Shown here in pieces: positions 18,350 through 28,608 of a stretch of 64,000 nt of DNA. Under the pieces are notes generated by a model. That model searched no databases, was not told where the DNA came from, and worked only from the letters and a program-made list of their open reading frames with translations. This DNA is from Fidelibacterota bacterium (GTDB taxonomy: Bacteria > Fidelibacterota > UBA8477 > JABMPR01). The translations under genes and the position numbers were made by a program. Location of the stretch: assembly GCA_016784025.1 (NCBI GenBank), contig JADHVL010000016.1, positions 27,152 to 91,151 of the forward strand, written 5' to 3'. Each line of letters opens with the position of its first letter. The stretch's first letter is position 1.

Positions 18350-19047
18350 TATAACGTCGCGTATCCAAAATACACCCCACTTATAAAAACCAGTAACCCC
18401 AACATTCTTTTTACATAAACAGGACCTCGATTATTCCCAGACCAGCGAATATAACGCACAATGAGAGCCGCCAATCCCCCTCCGGCGACATAGACGAGAC
18501 TGTGTCCAACTCCAAAAGACAGGATGATAATAATGGCCTTAAAAAAAGAATCCTGAGCCATTGGGATTACCACACTTAAGACTGGAGCGAGAAAGGCAAA
18601 TGTGCACGGGCCAAGACCGACACCAAAGACCAGCCCCAATAGTATTGCTCCTGAATATCCGGCTCGTTCTGTTTCTGGCATCTTCCACCCAATCCAACCC
18701 AAGTTGATGATATCCATAAGATATAAGCCAAAGACGATAAGGATGATAGCGCCCAACCACATACCCCACATACCAACATCACCCATGAGTCGTCCCATGG
18801 AGGCCGTAACAATTCCAATCAAAGTGATAGATGTCAGAATACCCAGGGCAAAAGTCAGCGCCAACAAAGCGCTACGCTTTCCCGTTGCTTCATTTTGTCT
18901 TGAAATGTAGCCGATAACCAAAGGCACGCTGGTCAAATGGCAAGGACTTAACAGAATACTCAAGACCCCCCAGGCAAATGACGCAGCTATAGCCAGTCCG
19001 AATTGACCTGAAACAGCCTGTGTGAGCGTGTCGAAAAGACTATTCAT
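18349..19047 (-). CDS. CcdA/DsbD-type transmembrane electron transfer protein
   Basis: This protein of about 232 residues has six predicted helices. The CcdA signature with the first redox cysteine is SILLSPCHLTSVPLVIGYISR. The second is in GLGPCTFAFLAPVLSVVIPM. CcdA-type proteins pass electrons from cytosolic thioredoxin to extracytoplasmic thioredoxin-like proteins. ATG 19047 starts one base after the stop of the upstream thioredoxin gene; an in-frame TTG at 19059 is the alternative. The upstream lipoprotein thioredoxin is the likely electron acceptor. The stop codon abuts the heptamer repeat. Confidence 0.88.
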   Translation of the reverse strand: MNSLFDTLTQAVSGQFGLAIAASFAWGVLSILLSPCHLTSVPLVIGYISRQNEATGKRSALLALTFALGILTSITLIGIVTASMGRLMGDVGMWGMWLGAIILIVFGLYLMDIINLGWIGWKMPETERAGYSGAILLGLVFGVGLGPCTFAFLAPVLSVVIPMAQDSFFKAIIIILSFGVGHSLVYVAGGGLAALIVRYIRWSGNNRGPVYVKRMLGLLVFISGVYFGYATL

Positions 19048-19048
19048 T

Positions 19049-19453
19049 TTATCCAGCAATCGGTTTAGCGATTAAACCATAACGGACGAGGAATGAATCT
19101 ATCTCAGCTTCAGGAAAATAGCCCTCATGTCGCATCAACTCAGTGCCTGTTGAATCCAGAAAGATCTGTGTGGGGATAAGTTTAATGCCATACTGCGAAG
19201 CATATTTTTTTTGATCTGCCTCCCAGACATCAAAAAAAACAACATCGACCTGCCCACCATATTTCTTTTCAATAGATGCCATCACGGGCTGCATTTTCTT
19301 ACAAGGAATGCATCTATCAGAACCCAACTCAATAAATGTGATTATTGGGTCAACAGGCAGCTTCGGTAATTTGATTTCCACTGTCTCCGTTGAACAGGCA
19401 GCCACAACCAACCCAAAAATTAAAACCAATGTGTTTAATAACCCCCGAAGCAT
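19049..19453 (-). CDS. Thioredoxin-like lipoprotein
   Basis: This 134-residue protein has a lipoprotein signal (FGLVVAACS) and a thioredoxin fold. The active site is RCIPCKKMQPVM, the central strand VDVVFFDVWE, and the cis-proline segment is LIPTQIFLDSTG. It is most likely anchored in the periplasm and kept reduced by the CcdA-like protein encoded next. A GAGGGG motif precedes ATG 19453. It lies 43 bp after the ArsR-type regulator gene. Confidence 0.88.
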   Translation of the reverse strand: MLRGLLNTLVLIFGLVVAACSTETVEIKLPKLPVDPIITFIELGSDRCIPCKKMQPVMASIEKKYGGQVDVVFFDVWEADQKKYASQYGIKLIPTQIFLDSTGTELMRHEGYFPEAEIDSFLVRYGLIAKPIAG

Positions 19454-19496
19454 GTGATTCCCCTCAACTTGATTATTCGAAAATCGTGATTCTCTT

Positions 19497-19862
19497 TTAT
19501 TCAGATACTGTCAAGACGGACGGAGCGCAAATAGCAAACCGATCAACATTGCTGAGCTTTTCCCTGTCGCGCATTACGCGATCTTCGTTATTTAATTGTT
19601 GTTCTAGATGAGTAAGCACAAAGTCAATATCTTCGGATTCTTCAGATCGTGCGATGCGGTAATTCACCCAACGGCCGCTTTTTTCATCCATTATCAGGTT
19701 GGCATTGCGCAAAACAGACAAATGTTTTGATACAGTAGAGTTTGCCAGTTCAAGAATATCAACCATCTCGCAGACACACAGCGATTTCTCTTTTAGCATC
19801 ATGAGAATCCGTAGACGGTTGGTGTCTGATAGCGCCTTAAATACGTTAGTGGTAGATCTCAT
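19497..19862 (-). CDS. ArsR/SmtB-family transcriptional regulator
   Basis: This is a 121-residue winged-helix repressor. The core KALSDTNRLRILMML is typical of ArsR. The cysteine pair SLCVCEMVDIL at the start of the recognition region matches the ELCVCDL metal-binding motif of ArsR-type sensors, and helix-turn-helix ANSTVSKHLSVLRNANLI follows. An extra cysteine is near the C-terminus (FAICAPS). It probably represses its own cluster and responds to arsenite or a similar thiophilic metal. ATG 19862 with GGGAG seven bases upstream is preferred to GTG 19868. It heads the five-gene minus-strand cluster. Confidence 0.88.
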   Translation of the reverse strand: MRSTTNVFKALSDTNRLRILMMLKEKSLCVCEMVDILELANSTVSKHLSVLRNANLIMDEKSGRWVNYRIARSEESEDIDFVLTHLEQQLNNEDRVMRDREKLSNVDRFAICAPSVLTVSE

Positions 19863-20033
19863 TGCCACGCTCCCATTTCGTTATCTGGCGAAATATAGAA
19901 AAAACTCTTTATTCCCCAATGTTTTTCTTCCAGCGAAAAAAGGTTGGTGGCACGGACAGTAAACAGTATTGAAATACGTCCCTACAGTTTACCAGAAAAC
20001 GAGCCCCAAAACAAAAAAGGAAGCCCCCGAAAT

Positions 20034-20063
20034 AAAAAAGGGTGCAGCACGCTACACCCCTTT
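20034..20063 (-). terminator. Rho-independent terminator of the isocitrate dehydrogenase gene
   Basis: Arms 20040-20048 and 20051-20059 pair over nine positions with one mismatch (GGGTGCAGC / GCTACACCC). On the minus strand the hairpin is followed by six T residues. It lies about 30 bp beyond the stop codon. Confidence 0.75.
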
Positions 20064-20089
20064 ATCTAAATCGATCTTTGAATCAGAAA

Positions 20090-22414
<2,325 letters not shown>

Positions 22415-22548
22415 TCAACGCAATAAAGGATAAAAAGGAACTAATATTTTTGACCTTTGTGTTTTGTCAAAGATCAAGATGCCCTTAGGTTAAGACGCTC
22501 ATATAGAAAGAATTAAAGTTTCAGTAAACGACATTAAAAGGAGAGTTA

Positions 22549-22719
22549 ATGGCCAAGCCAAATTACGCTTTTGCAAAACACCAGAGAGATCTAGCGAAAA
22601 AGAAGAAAAAAGAAGAGAAAAAGAAACTCAAAGAAGAAGCAAAGTTACAGCAAAAGCTCGAACAAGAGGGTGCAGACACGTCTGAAGAAACGACACCAGA
22701 AGAAGATTCAGAGAACTAA
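22549..22719 (+). CDS. Small conserved lysine/glutamate-rich protein
   Basis: This 56-residue protein begins MAKPNYAFAKHQRDLAKK and continues with a lysine/glutamate stretch and an acidic tail (EETTPEEDSEN). Similar MAKPNY(A/G/S)F-K-Q-LAKKKK proteins are annotated as hypothetical in many bacteria. An excellent AAAAGGAGAG ribosome-binding site precedes the ATG, so it is surely translated. The highly charged middle should form a single helix or stay disordered; it may bind RNA or ribosomes, but that is a guess. The nucleotidyltransferase-like gene follows after 14 bp. Confidence 0.82.
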   Translation: MAKPNYAFAKHQRDLAKKKKKEEKKKLKEEAKLQQKLEQEGADTSEETTPEEDSEN

Positions 22720-22733
22720 ACAAGCCCCCTGTT

Positions 22734-23546
22734 GTGTTCCCACCACAAGACCCTCCTCAAGAAATAACCCTTCCGGACACACACCGAGACTTTATCGAGA
22801 ACTCGGTTCCGAGATTAAAAGCCGATCCACGCATCCTTGGCGTGGCTGTTGGTGGTTCCTATTTGCTGGATGCGATAGATGAATTCAGTGATTTAGACCT
22901 GGTGGTTTATATCGACCCCCAGCACTATGAGACAGTATTAACCGAGCGCTCCAGCATTGTTGAAAATATCGGCGCGCTTCTGGAAAGCTTTACAGGAGAA
23001 CATGTGGGGGAACCACGCTTGCTCATTTGTCTTTTTGGACCACCCCTGCTTCACATTGATTTAAAAATTGTCTCCATGGACGATATTGAAGATAAAGTTG
23101 AGAACCCGGTTGTCTTGTGGGAGCGCGCGGATGTGATTAGTCGTCAGGTCAATCTAACTCCGGCAGAATTTCCCCAGCCAGATCTAGAGTGGATCGAAAA
23201 GCGGTTTTGGACCTGGGTCCACTATACTGCCACAAAAATTGGACGCGGTGAAATATTTGAGGCGGTTGAAGCCATTGGATTTTTACGAGTCAACGTATTG
23301 GGCCCCATAATATTGAAGAAAAGTGGAGCCCGACCACAGGGTCTTCGAAAACTTGAGCGCCATACCAGCCAGGAAGAATTAAAAAGACTAATTGCGACCT
23401 TGCCGTCCTATGATACCCGGGATTGCCTGCGAGCCCTCCACGAGAGCGTGGATGTTTATATCAGAATACGGGAAACCCCGGGAAACCAGAGCCTTGAAAA
23501 AATGGTGGATGAATACCTCAACCAGATTGAATCTCAACTGAGTTGA
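22734..23546 (+). CDS. Nucleotidyltransferase-domain protein
   Basis: This 270-residue protein has a minimal nucleotidyltransferase fold. GVAVGGSYLLDAIDEFSDLD carries the GGS motif and the two metal-binding aspartates (the second in SDLDLVVY), and a third acidic strand follows at LLHIDLKIVS. The C-terminal half is helical and unassigned. Such proteins resemble aminoglycoside or small-molecule adenylyltransferases and the nucleotidyl part of streptomycin-resistance enzymes. The substrate is unknown. The start is GTG 22734; no ATG lies nearby. Probably co-transcribed with the small protein upstream. Confidence 0.78.
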   Translation: MFPPQDPPQEITLPDTHRDFIENSVPRLKADPRILGVAVGGSYLLDAIDEFSDLDLVVYIDPQHYETVLTERSSIVENIGALLESFTGEHVGEPRLLICLFGPPLLHIDLKIVSMDDIEDKVENPVVLWERADVISRQVNLTPAEFPQPDLEWIEKRFWTWVHYTATKIGRGEIFEAVEAIGFLRVNVLGPIILKKSGARPQGLRKLERHTSQEELKRLIATLPSYDTRDCLRALHESVDVYIRIRETPGNQSLEKMVDEYLNQIESQLS

Positions 23547-23574
23547 TTCACCAGACACAAAAAAGGAACCAAAT

Positions 23575-24039
23575 ATGAGTAAAACATATCGAAGCACTTT
23601 GTTCGCCATCACAATACTGATAAGCGCTGGATTTATCCTGCCCCAGTCAGCACAAGCCCATTGTCAGATTCCCTGTGGAATCTATGATGATTATGCCAGA
23701 CTTCTGTCCATGCTGGAAGATGCAGCCACTATAGAGAAGTCCGTCAACAAGATGATTGAACTAGCTGAAAATATGGATGTTCAATCGCAAAACCAAATGG
23801 TCCGCTGGGTTATGAACAAGGAAGATCACACACAGAAAATCATCGATACAATTAGCGACTATTATTTAACACAGCGAGTGAAACCATCTCAAAAAGATTA
23901 TGAGGAGAGATTGAAACACCACCATGCTGTGATTTTGGCCGCCATGAAGGCCAAACAAAACGCAAATCTAAAATCAGTTATAACCCTCAAGAAAAGCATA
24001 TCAGCTCTGGCAGCCTATTATCCAGAACATAAACATTAA
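23575..24039 (+). CDS. sodN: Nickel superoxide dismutase with Sec signal peptide
   Basis: This 154-residue precursor has a Sec signal peptide of 28 residues ending in A-Q-A. The residue after the cut is His, giving the mature N-terminus HCQIPCGIYDDYAR. This is the nickel hook H-C-x-x-P-C-x-x-Y: His1, Cys2 and Cys6 bind Ni and Tyr9 gates the site. The remaining 126 residues form the expected four-helix bundle. The enzyme turns superoxide into oxygen and peroxide. In Streptomyces a peptidase (SodX) must expose His1; here signal peptidase would do so and place the enzyme in the periplasm. No sodX is nearby. Confidence 0.92.
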   Translation: MSKTYRSTLFAITILISAGFILPQSAQAHCQIPCGIYDDYARLLSMLEDAATIEKSVNKMIELAENMDVQSQNQMVRWVMNKEDHTQKIIDTISDYYLTQRVKPSQKDYEERLKHHHAVILAAMKAKQNANLKSVITLKKSISALAAYYPEHKH

Positions 24040-24089
24040 AAGACCACAGGCGCAGTTGGGTTTACAGCACTGTCTGACAAGGAAGTGAA

Positions 24090-24560
24090 ATGACCAAAAA
24101 CGACATCCTTAGAAGAATCAGATACACTTTTGATTTTAGTGATGATAAGATGATCGCCATTTTTGCCCTGGCTAACCACAAGGTCACCAGAGCAGAAATC
24201 AGCGACTGGATGAAAAGAGAAGAAGACCCTGCCTATAAAATCCTTTATGATGATGAGCTGGCTGTCTTTTTGAATGGTCTCATTATTGAAAAGCGCGGTA
24301 GAAAAGAAGGTCCTGTTCCCAAACCAGAAAAAAAGCTCACCAATAATGTGATATTGAAAAAACTACAGATCGCCTTGAATTTGCGAGCGGAGGAACTGCT
24401 GGATGTTCTGATGCTGGCTGACTTGAAGGTCAGCAAATACGAACTCAGCGCTTTTTTTCGCAAACCAGATCACAAACACTATCGTCCCTTGCGAGATCAA
24501 ATCCTGCGCAATTTTCTCAACGGGGTGCAGGTGAAATACCGGGAAGACCCAGACCTGTAG
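24090..24560 (+). CDS. DUF1456 family protein (YehS-like)
   Basis: This 156-residue protein consists of two similar halves: TKNDILRRIRYTFDFSDDKM...YDDELAVFLNGLI and TNNVILKKLQIALNLRAEEL...RDQILRNFLNGVQ. This is the layout of the YehS/DUF1456 family, small cytosolic proteins widespread in bacteria. A molecular role is not established; the halves look like small helical modules. It stands alone between sodN and another small gene, with a 50-bp gap upstream. Confidence 0.82.
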   Translation: MTKNDILRRIRYTFDFSDDKMIAIFALANHKVTRAEISDWMKREEDPAYKILYDDELAVFLNGLIIEKRGRKEGPVPKPEKKLTNNVILKKLQIALNLRAEELLDVLMLADLKVSKYELSAFFRKPDHKHYRPLRDQILRNFLNGVQVKYREDPDL

Positions 24561-24647
24561 AGTATAAGTGGACTACAGGGCGCACATTAAAACGTACAAA
24601 AATCAGATTTCGAAAAGAATAAGGTCTGTTTATTCAGGGGTACAGTC

Positions 24648-24956
24648 TTGATAGACGGCAAAAAATTAAACCAGATCATTGAGAACTGTCGGCGAGGTTC
24701 AAAAGCAGACATCGATGATATTTTGGGGTTGCTCACATCGACAGTGGATCTGACCGTTCGCAGGAATGTCGATTTCCACCTGGGAGGTGTCACAAATCCA
24801 GAGGGTCTGGCAAGACTGGAGTACTATCTATTCCACGGAAGCCAGATACAGAGAAATTACGCCACCCTATTTTTTGCCAGACGGGATGAGTGGCCTCTCA
24901 TTCATCGCGCCCACAAGCTGGGTCTCATTGACTATCGGCAGGCCTATTCAAGATAA
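24648..24956 (+). CDS. Conserved small hypothetical protein
   Basis: This is a 102-residue protein starting with TTG 24648, with AGGGG seven bases upstream. It is helical and charged, with the recognisable C-terminal motif RNYATLFFARRDEWPLIHRAHKLGLIDYRQAYSR region, split here between about residues 68 and 102. The pattern suggests a HEAT-like helical repeat protein. I do not recognise a named family. It lies in a loose run of small plus-strand genes; no functional context. Confidence 0.6.
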   Translation: MIDGKKLNQIIENCRRGSKADIDDILGLLTSTVDLTVRRNVDFHLGGVTNPEGLARLEYYLFHGSQIQRNYATLFFARRDEWPLIHRAHKLGLIDYRQAYSR

Positions 24957-25138
24957 ACAACATCACCAGGGCTTGTTCTTCTTTAAGTCGTGACTGCCGA
25001 ACGATCCAGAAAACCACAAGCTTAATAAACACAAACAAATAGTACTTCAGACAAATTTCCTCCTTGCAATGGATAGTGACTAAAATTATCATCAATGGTC
25101 TACGTAGTAAGTATGAGTTTATTTTGACTGGGGTGAAC

Positions 25139-25954
25139 ATGCTAATCAAACACTTAATATTAATAAGCCTTATATCATTCTCTTTCGCAATAGCCGAAGA
25201 GGGTATGGCTCAACCTGAAATTGGTATTGATGATACTTTTCTCGGAGAAAAGGTTGATCTTGACCTGAGCTTCTTTGATGAGAACGGAGAACCCATCACC
25301 CTGGCAGCCGCCAGTGAAGGGCGACCCACCATTCTGGCTCTGGTATATTACAATTGCACATCCATCTGTAACCCTTTTCTCAACGCCATTGTAGATGTTG
25401 TCAATCAATCACCCCAGGCCTTTCTTCCTGGAGATAAATACAATATCGTAGCCGTTAGTTTTGACCCCAAAGAGGATCATGAGATTGCAGCCCTGAAAAA
25501 GCAATCCTATTTCAACCTTTTTCAAGGCAAAACCAATATTCCAGAATCATCATTCAGATTTTTAACAGCTGACTCTGCCACCATTCGAACCTTGACAGAA
25601 TCGGTGGGTTTTAAATACGCACCAGATGAAGAAGATGGTTTTATGCATGCCTCATCACTCATTGTGCTGTCTCCCAGCGGTATTATTTCCCGATATATCC
25701 GCGGATTATCGTTTCTCCCTGTGGAAGTTATGATTTCTGTGACCAATGCCATGGAAGGCAAGTGGGCACCTACCGTTAAGAAAATTGTAAAGTTTTGTTT
25801 TGCCGAGGAACCTGAAGGCCGGGGTTACTATTTCAATTTCCTCAAGGTAACCGGTGTAATTATACTGTTCTCCATCCTCTTTACCGTTGTGATTCTCTCA
25901 GTATTGCTCAACAAGAAAAAGAAACCCCCAGAACTCGAAACGAAGGGCGCTTAA
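25139..25954 (+). CDS. SCO1/SenC copper chaperone for cytochrome oxidase
   Basis: This 271-residue protein is a thioredoxin-fold copper chaperone that loads or reduces the CuA site of cytochrome oxidase subunit II. It has a signal peptide, the copper-binding CTSIC (C-x3-C) in LVYYNCTSICNPF, and the conserved histidine in GFMHASSLIVL. A C-terminal membrane helix (VIILFSILFTVVILSVLL) with a lysine-rich tail anchors it. ATG 25139 is chosen because it directly precedes the signal peptide and follows GGGGTGA. It is the first gene of the oxidase operon; ctaD starts 2 bp after its stop. Confidence 0.92.
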   Translation: MLIKHLILISLISFSFAIAEEGMAQPEIGIDDTFLGEKVDLDLSFFDENGEPITLAAASEGRPTILALVYYNCTSICNPFLNAIVDVVNQSPQAFLPGDKYNIVAVSFDPKEDHEIAALKKQSYFNLFQGKTNIPESSFRFLTADSATIRTLTESVGFKYAPDEEDGFMHASSLIVLSPSGIISRYIRGLSFLPVEVMISVTNAMEGKWAPTVKKIVKFCFAEEPEGRGYYFNFLKVTGVIILFSILFTVVILSVLLNKKKKPPELETKGA

Positions 25955-25956
25955 GC

Positions 25957-27654
25957 ATGGAAACATCTCCAAGTCAGAGCTATTTAAACAGCCACACCAG
26001 TCCCAAATGGACCGGCGGTTTTATGAGCTGGTTTATGTCAACCGACCACAAACGCATTGGTGTCATGTATGCCGTTGCAATGTTCTCATTTTTCTTTGTG
26101 GCAGTATTGTTGGGTTTCGTGATGAAGCTACAAAAGATGTACCCCGCTTCATCTGGTTGGGAAATAATCCCCGTCGAGTTATACGGCAGTTTTTTTACAC
26201 TCCACGCCATCATTATGATTTTTCTTTTTATCGTTCCAGGTGCACCTGCAGTTCTTGGTAATTTCTTTCTGCCTCTACAGATCGGAGCCAAAGATGTTGC
26301 ATTTCCACGTGTCAACCTGCTCTCATTCTGGCTGTATTTGCTCGGTGCAATTATGGCTGTTGTGGGCATTCTACTTGGAGGGGCCGACACAGGCTGGACA
26401 TTCACCCCTCCGTACTCCATCAATACAAAAACAATTTCCATCTTTGGGGTTGTTTTTGACTCTATATCCTGGATGCTTACCGCTGCCTTTATTTTGGGCT
26501 GGGGTACCATCTTAACTGGTATCAATTTTATCGTTACCATTCACAGAATGCGGGCCAAAGGCATGGGCTATTTTAAAATGCCCCTTTTCACCTGGTCCAT
26601 ATATGCCACATCGTGGCTGCAGGTTCTGGCTACCCCCGTTGTGGGAATTACCCTGCTGATGATCGTTATTGAACGCATCATGCCTGTAGGCTTTTTTGAT
26701 CCCTCCAAGGGTGGTGACCCCATTCTGTTTCAACACCTCTTCTGGATATATTCACATCCGGCAGTTTACATCATGATTCTGCCTTCCATGGGATTGGTCA
26801 GCGAGATCATCCCAACCAATAGCCAGAAACCGATTTTTGGATACAAGAGTATCGCCATTGCCTCATGTAGTATTGCCGGAGTGGGCTATTTACTGTGGGC
26901 ACACCATATGTTTACAACAGGGATGTCGGATTTTGCAGCCATTCTGTTTTCATTTCTGACCTTTTTTGTGGCTATCCCAACAGCAATTAAAACGTTCAAC
27001 TGGACCGCCACCCTTTACAAAGGGTCAATCACATTGACACCTGCCATGTTGTTTGCTCTCGCGTTTATTTTCAACTTCAGTATTGGTGGTCTTACTGGAA
27101 TGTTCCTGGGATCTCTCTCCACAGACATTCACCTCCATGACACCGCTTTTGTTGTGGCTCACTTCCATTACACCATGTTTGGTGGGGCAGCATTTGGACT
27201 CATAGGTGGTGTGTTCCATTATTTCCCTAAGATGTTCGGAAAAATGTATTCCATGAAATGGGCTAAGGCGGCATTCGCCTTCATGTTTATTGGTTTTAAC
27301 GCTTTGTATTTCCCAATGTTGGTATTGGGATACTATGGTATGCCCAGACGGTATCATACCTATCCAGACATGCCCATCTTTAACGATCTTCAGATGGCAT
27401 CAACCCTGGGCTCCTGGATATTGGTAACCGGAGTAATCATGGTGTTTGGTGTATGGATTCATGCACTCATAAAGGGCAAACAAACCACAGAAATCAACCC
27501 CTGGAACTCATCTACTCTAGAATGGCAAACAGCCACCCCTCCCACCCTGTTCAATTTTGAAGAAGATGTAGAGATTACCCGGGATCCTTATGATTACGAA
27601 GCATTTCGTGGCGAAGTCAAAGCCGGCACATCTGCAGGAGCGAAGAATGTCTGA
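25957..27654 (+). CDS. ctaD: Cytochrome c oxidase subunit I, type A2
   Basis: This 565-residue catalytic subunit carries heme a and the heme a3-CuB centre. It has 12 membrane helices. Histidine ligands are visible in LHAIIMIFLF, YSHPAVYIMILP (CuB histidine and the cross-linked tyrosine), WAHHMFTTG and VVAHFHYTMFGG. The motif is YSHPAV and not XGHPEV, which marks the A2 subclass with Tyr-Ser in place of the D-channel glutamate; this fits caa3-type enzymes. The start is STDHKRIGVMY-like. It overlaps ctaE by 8 bp. Confidence 0.97.
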   Translation: METSPSQSYLNSHTSPKWTGGFMSWFMSTDHKRIGVMYAVAMFSFFFVAVLLGFVMKLQKMYPASSGWEIIPVELYGSFFTLHAIIMIFLFIVPGAPAVLGNFFLPLQIGAKDVAFPRVNLLSFWLYLLGAIMAVVGILLGGADTGWTFTPPYSINTKTISIFGVVFDSISWMLTAAFILGWGTILTGINFIVTIHRMRAKGMGYFKMPLFTWSIYATSWLQVLATPVVGITLLMIVIERIMPVGFFDPSKGGDPILFQHLFWIYSHPAVYIMILPSMGLVSEIIPTNSQKPIFGYKSIAIASCSIAGVGYLLWAHHMFTTGMSDFAAILFSFLTFFVAIPTAIKTFNWTATLYKGSITLTPAMLFALAFIFNFSIGGLTGMFLGSLSTDIHLHDTAFVVAHFHYTMFGGAAFGLIGGVFHYFPKMFGKMYSMKWAKAAFAFMFIGFNALYFPMLVLGYYGMPRRYHTYPDMPIFNDLQMASTLGSWILVTGVIMVFGVWIHALIKGKQTTEINPWNSSTLEWQTATPPTLFNFEEDVEITRDPYDYEAFRGEVKAGTSAGAKNV

Positions 27655-28306
27655 TATAACACACCCCATTGAGCATCACAGAGATGATGAGGGAACCCGT
27701 CTGGGGTTCTGGCTCTTCCTCTATACAGAGCTCTTTCTTTTTGCCGCCTTCTTCCTGGTATACTCAGTATATAGATCCTCACACCTGGAAGACTTCAAGC
27801 TGGCAGCAGAAAGCCTAAACACAGGGATTGGTACGGTTAACACCATCATTCTACTCACCAGTAGTTTGACCATGGTCCTGTCTTTGGACGCCTTAAAAAA
27901 GGGTTCAGTGAAACTGGCTAAAACCCTATTGTTAGTCACTTTCGCTTTGGGAATGGCTTTCTTGGTGATCAAAGGTTTTGAGTGGAGTGCCAAGTTTGAA
28001 CACCACCTGTTTTTACAGACAGCTAAGGGAATTGCAGCCGGTCACGGCTCTCCTCTCCTGACACCAGGATCAGAAATGCTCCCTGTGGGTCAGGTCCTTT
28101 TCTTTGGTCTCTACTTTATAATGACAGGAACCCATGCGTTGCACATTATTATTGGCGCGATCTGGATGTTGATCGTCTTTTTCTGGATGTCCAAAGGATC
28201 TGTTAACCAGGATAACCATGGAGTCTTAGAGCGCTGTGGGCTTTACTGGCATCTCGTGGATGTGATCTGGATTTTTCTCTTTCCACTTTACTATCTGGTA
28301 GCTTAG
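27647..28306 (+). CDS. ctaE: Cytochrome c oxidase subunit III
   Basis: This 219-residue integral membrane subunit has five helices, as in short bacterial subunit III. Conserved parts are RLGFWLFLYTELFLFAAFF, FFGLYFIMTGTHALHIIIGA and the C-terminal CGLYWHLVDVIWIFLFPLYYL. It stabilises the catalytic core. ATG 27647 is chosen: it overlaps the end of ctaD by 8 bp and gives the normal N-terminus (MSDITHPIEHH). The following ctaF begins 5 bp after its stop. Confidence 0.95.
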   Translation: MSDITHPIEHHRDDEGTRLGFWLFLYTELFLFAAFFLVYSVYRSSHLEDFKLAAESLNTGIGTVNTIILLTSSLTMVLSLDALKKGSVKLAKTLLLVTFALGMAFLVIKGFEWSAKFEHHLFLQTAKGIAAGHGSPLLTPGSEMLPVGQVLFFGLYFIMTGTHALHIIIGAIWMLIVFFWMSKGSVNQDNHGVLERCGLYWHLVDVIWIFLFPLYYLVA

Positions 28307-28311
28307 GGGGT

Positions 28312-28608
28312 ATGACAATGACTACTCATGAACAATCTTTAAGTCCACGCACTCCCATAATGGTTTTTGGGGCTCTTATTATCCTGACTATCGCAACCGT
28401 TCTGTTGTCGGGTTTAGATGTAGGCAATACTGGTGCTCTGTTGATCGCCATGTCAGTCGCCTCAATTAAAGCGGCCCTCGTGCTATACTTCTTTATGCAC
28501 TTGAATCACGAGCCCTTGATCTTTAAGCTCTTTTTGGGTGTTGCCTTTTTCACCCTCCTCGCCATCTTCGTGTTGACCTTTTCAGACTACAGCTTCCGGG
28601 TGATATAA
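28312..28608 (+). CDS. ctaF: Cytochrome c oxidase subunit IV (CtaF-like)
   Basis: This 98-residue small membrane subunit has three helices. The signature is SIKAALVLYFFMHLNHEPLI, typical of the prokaryotic COX4 family, where the FFMHL segment is near-invariant. It likely supports assembly or stability of the oxidase. The stop overlaps the ctaC start by one base (TAATG). Confidence 0.92.
   Translation: MTMTTHEQSLSPRTPIMVFGALIILTIATVLLSGLDVGNTGALLIAMSVASIKAALVLYFFMHLNHEPLIFKLFLGVAFFTLLAIFVLTFSDYSFRVI

Noticed and set aside
27025..27357. 110-codon frame antisense to ctaD
   Set aside because: Fully inside the conserved subunit I gene on the other strand.
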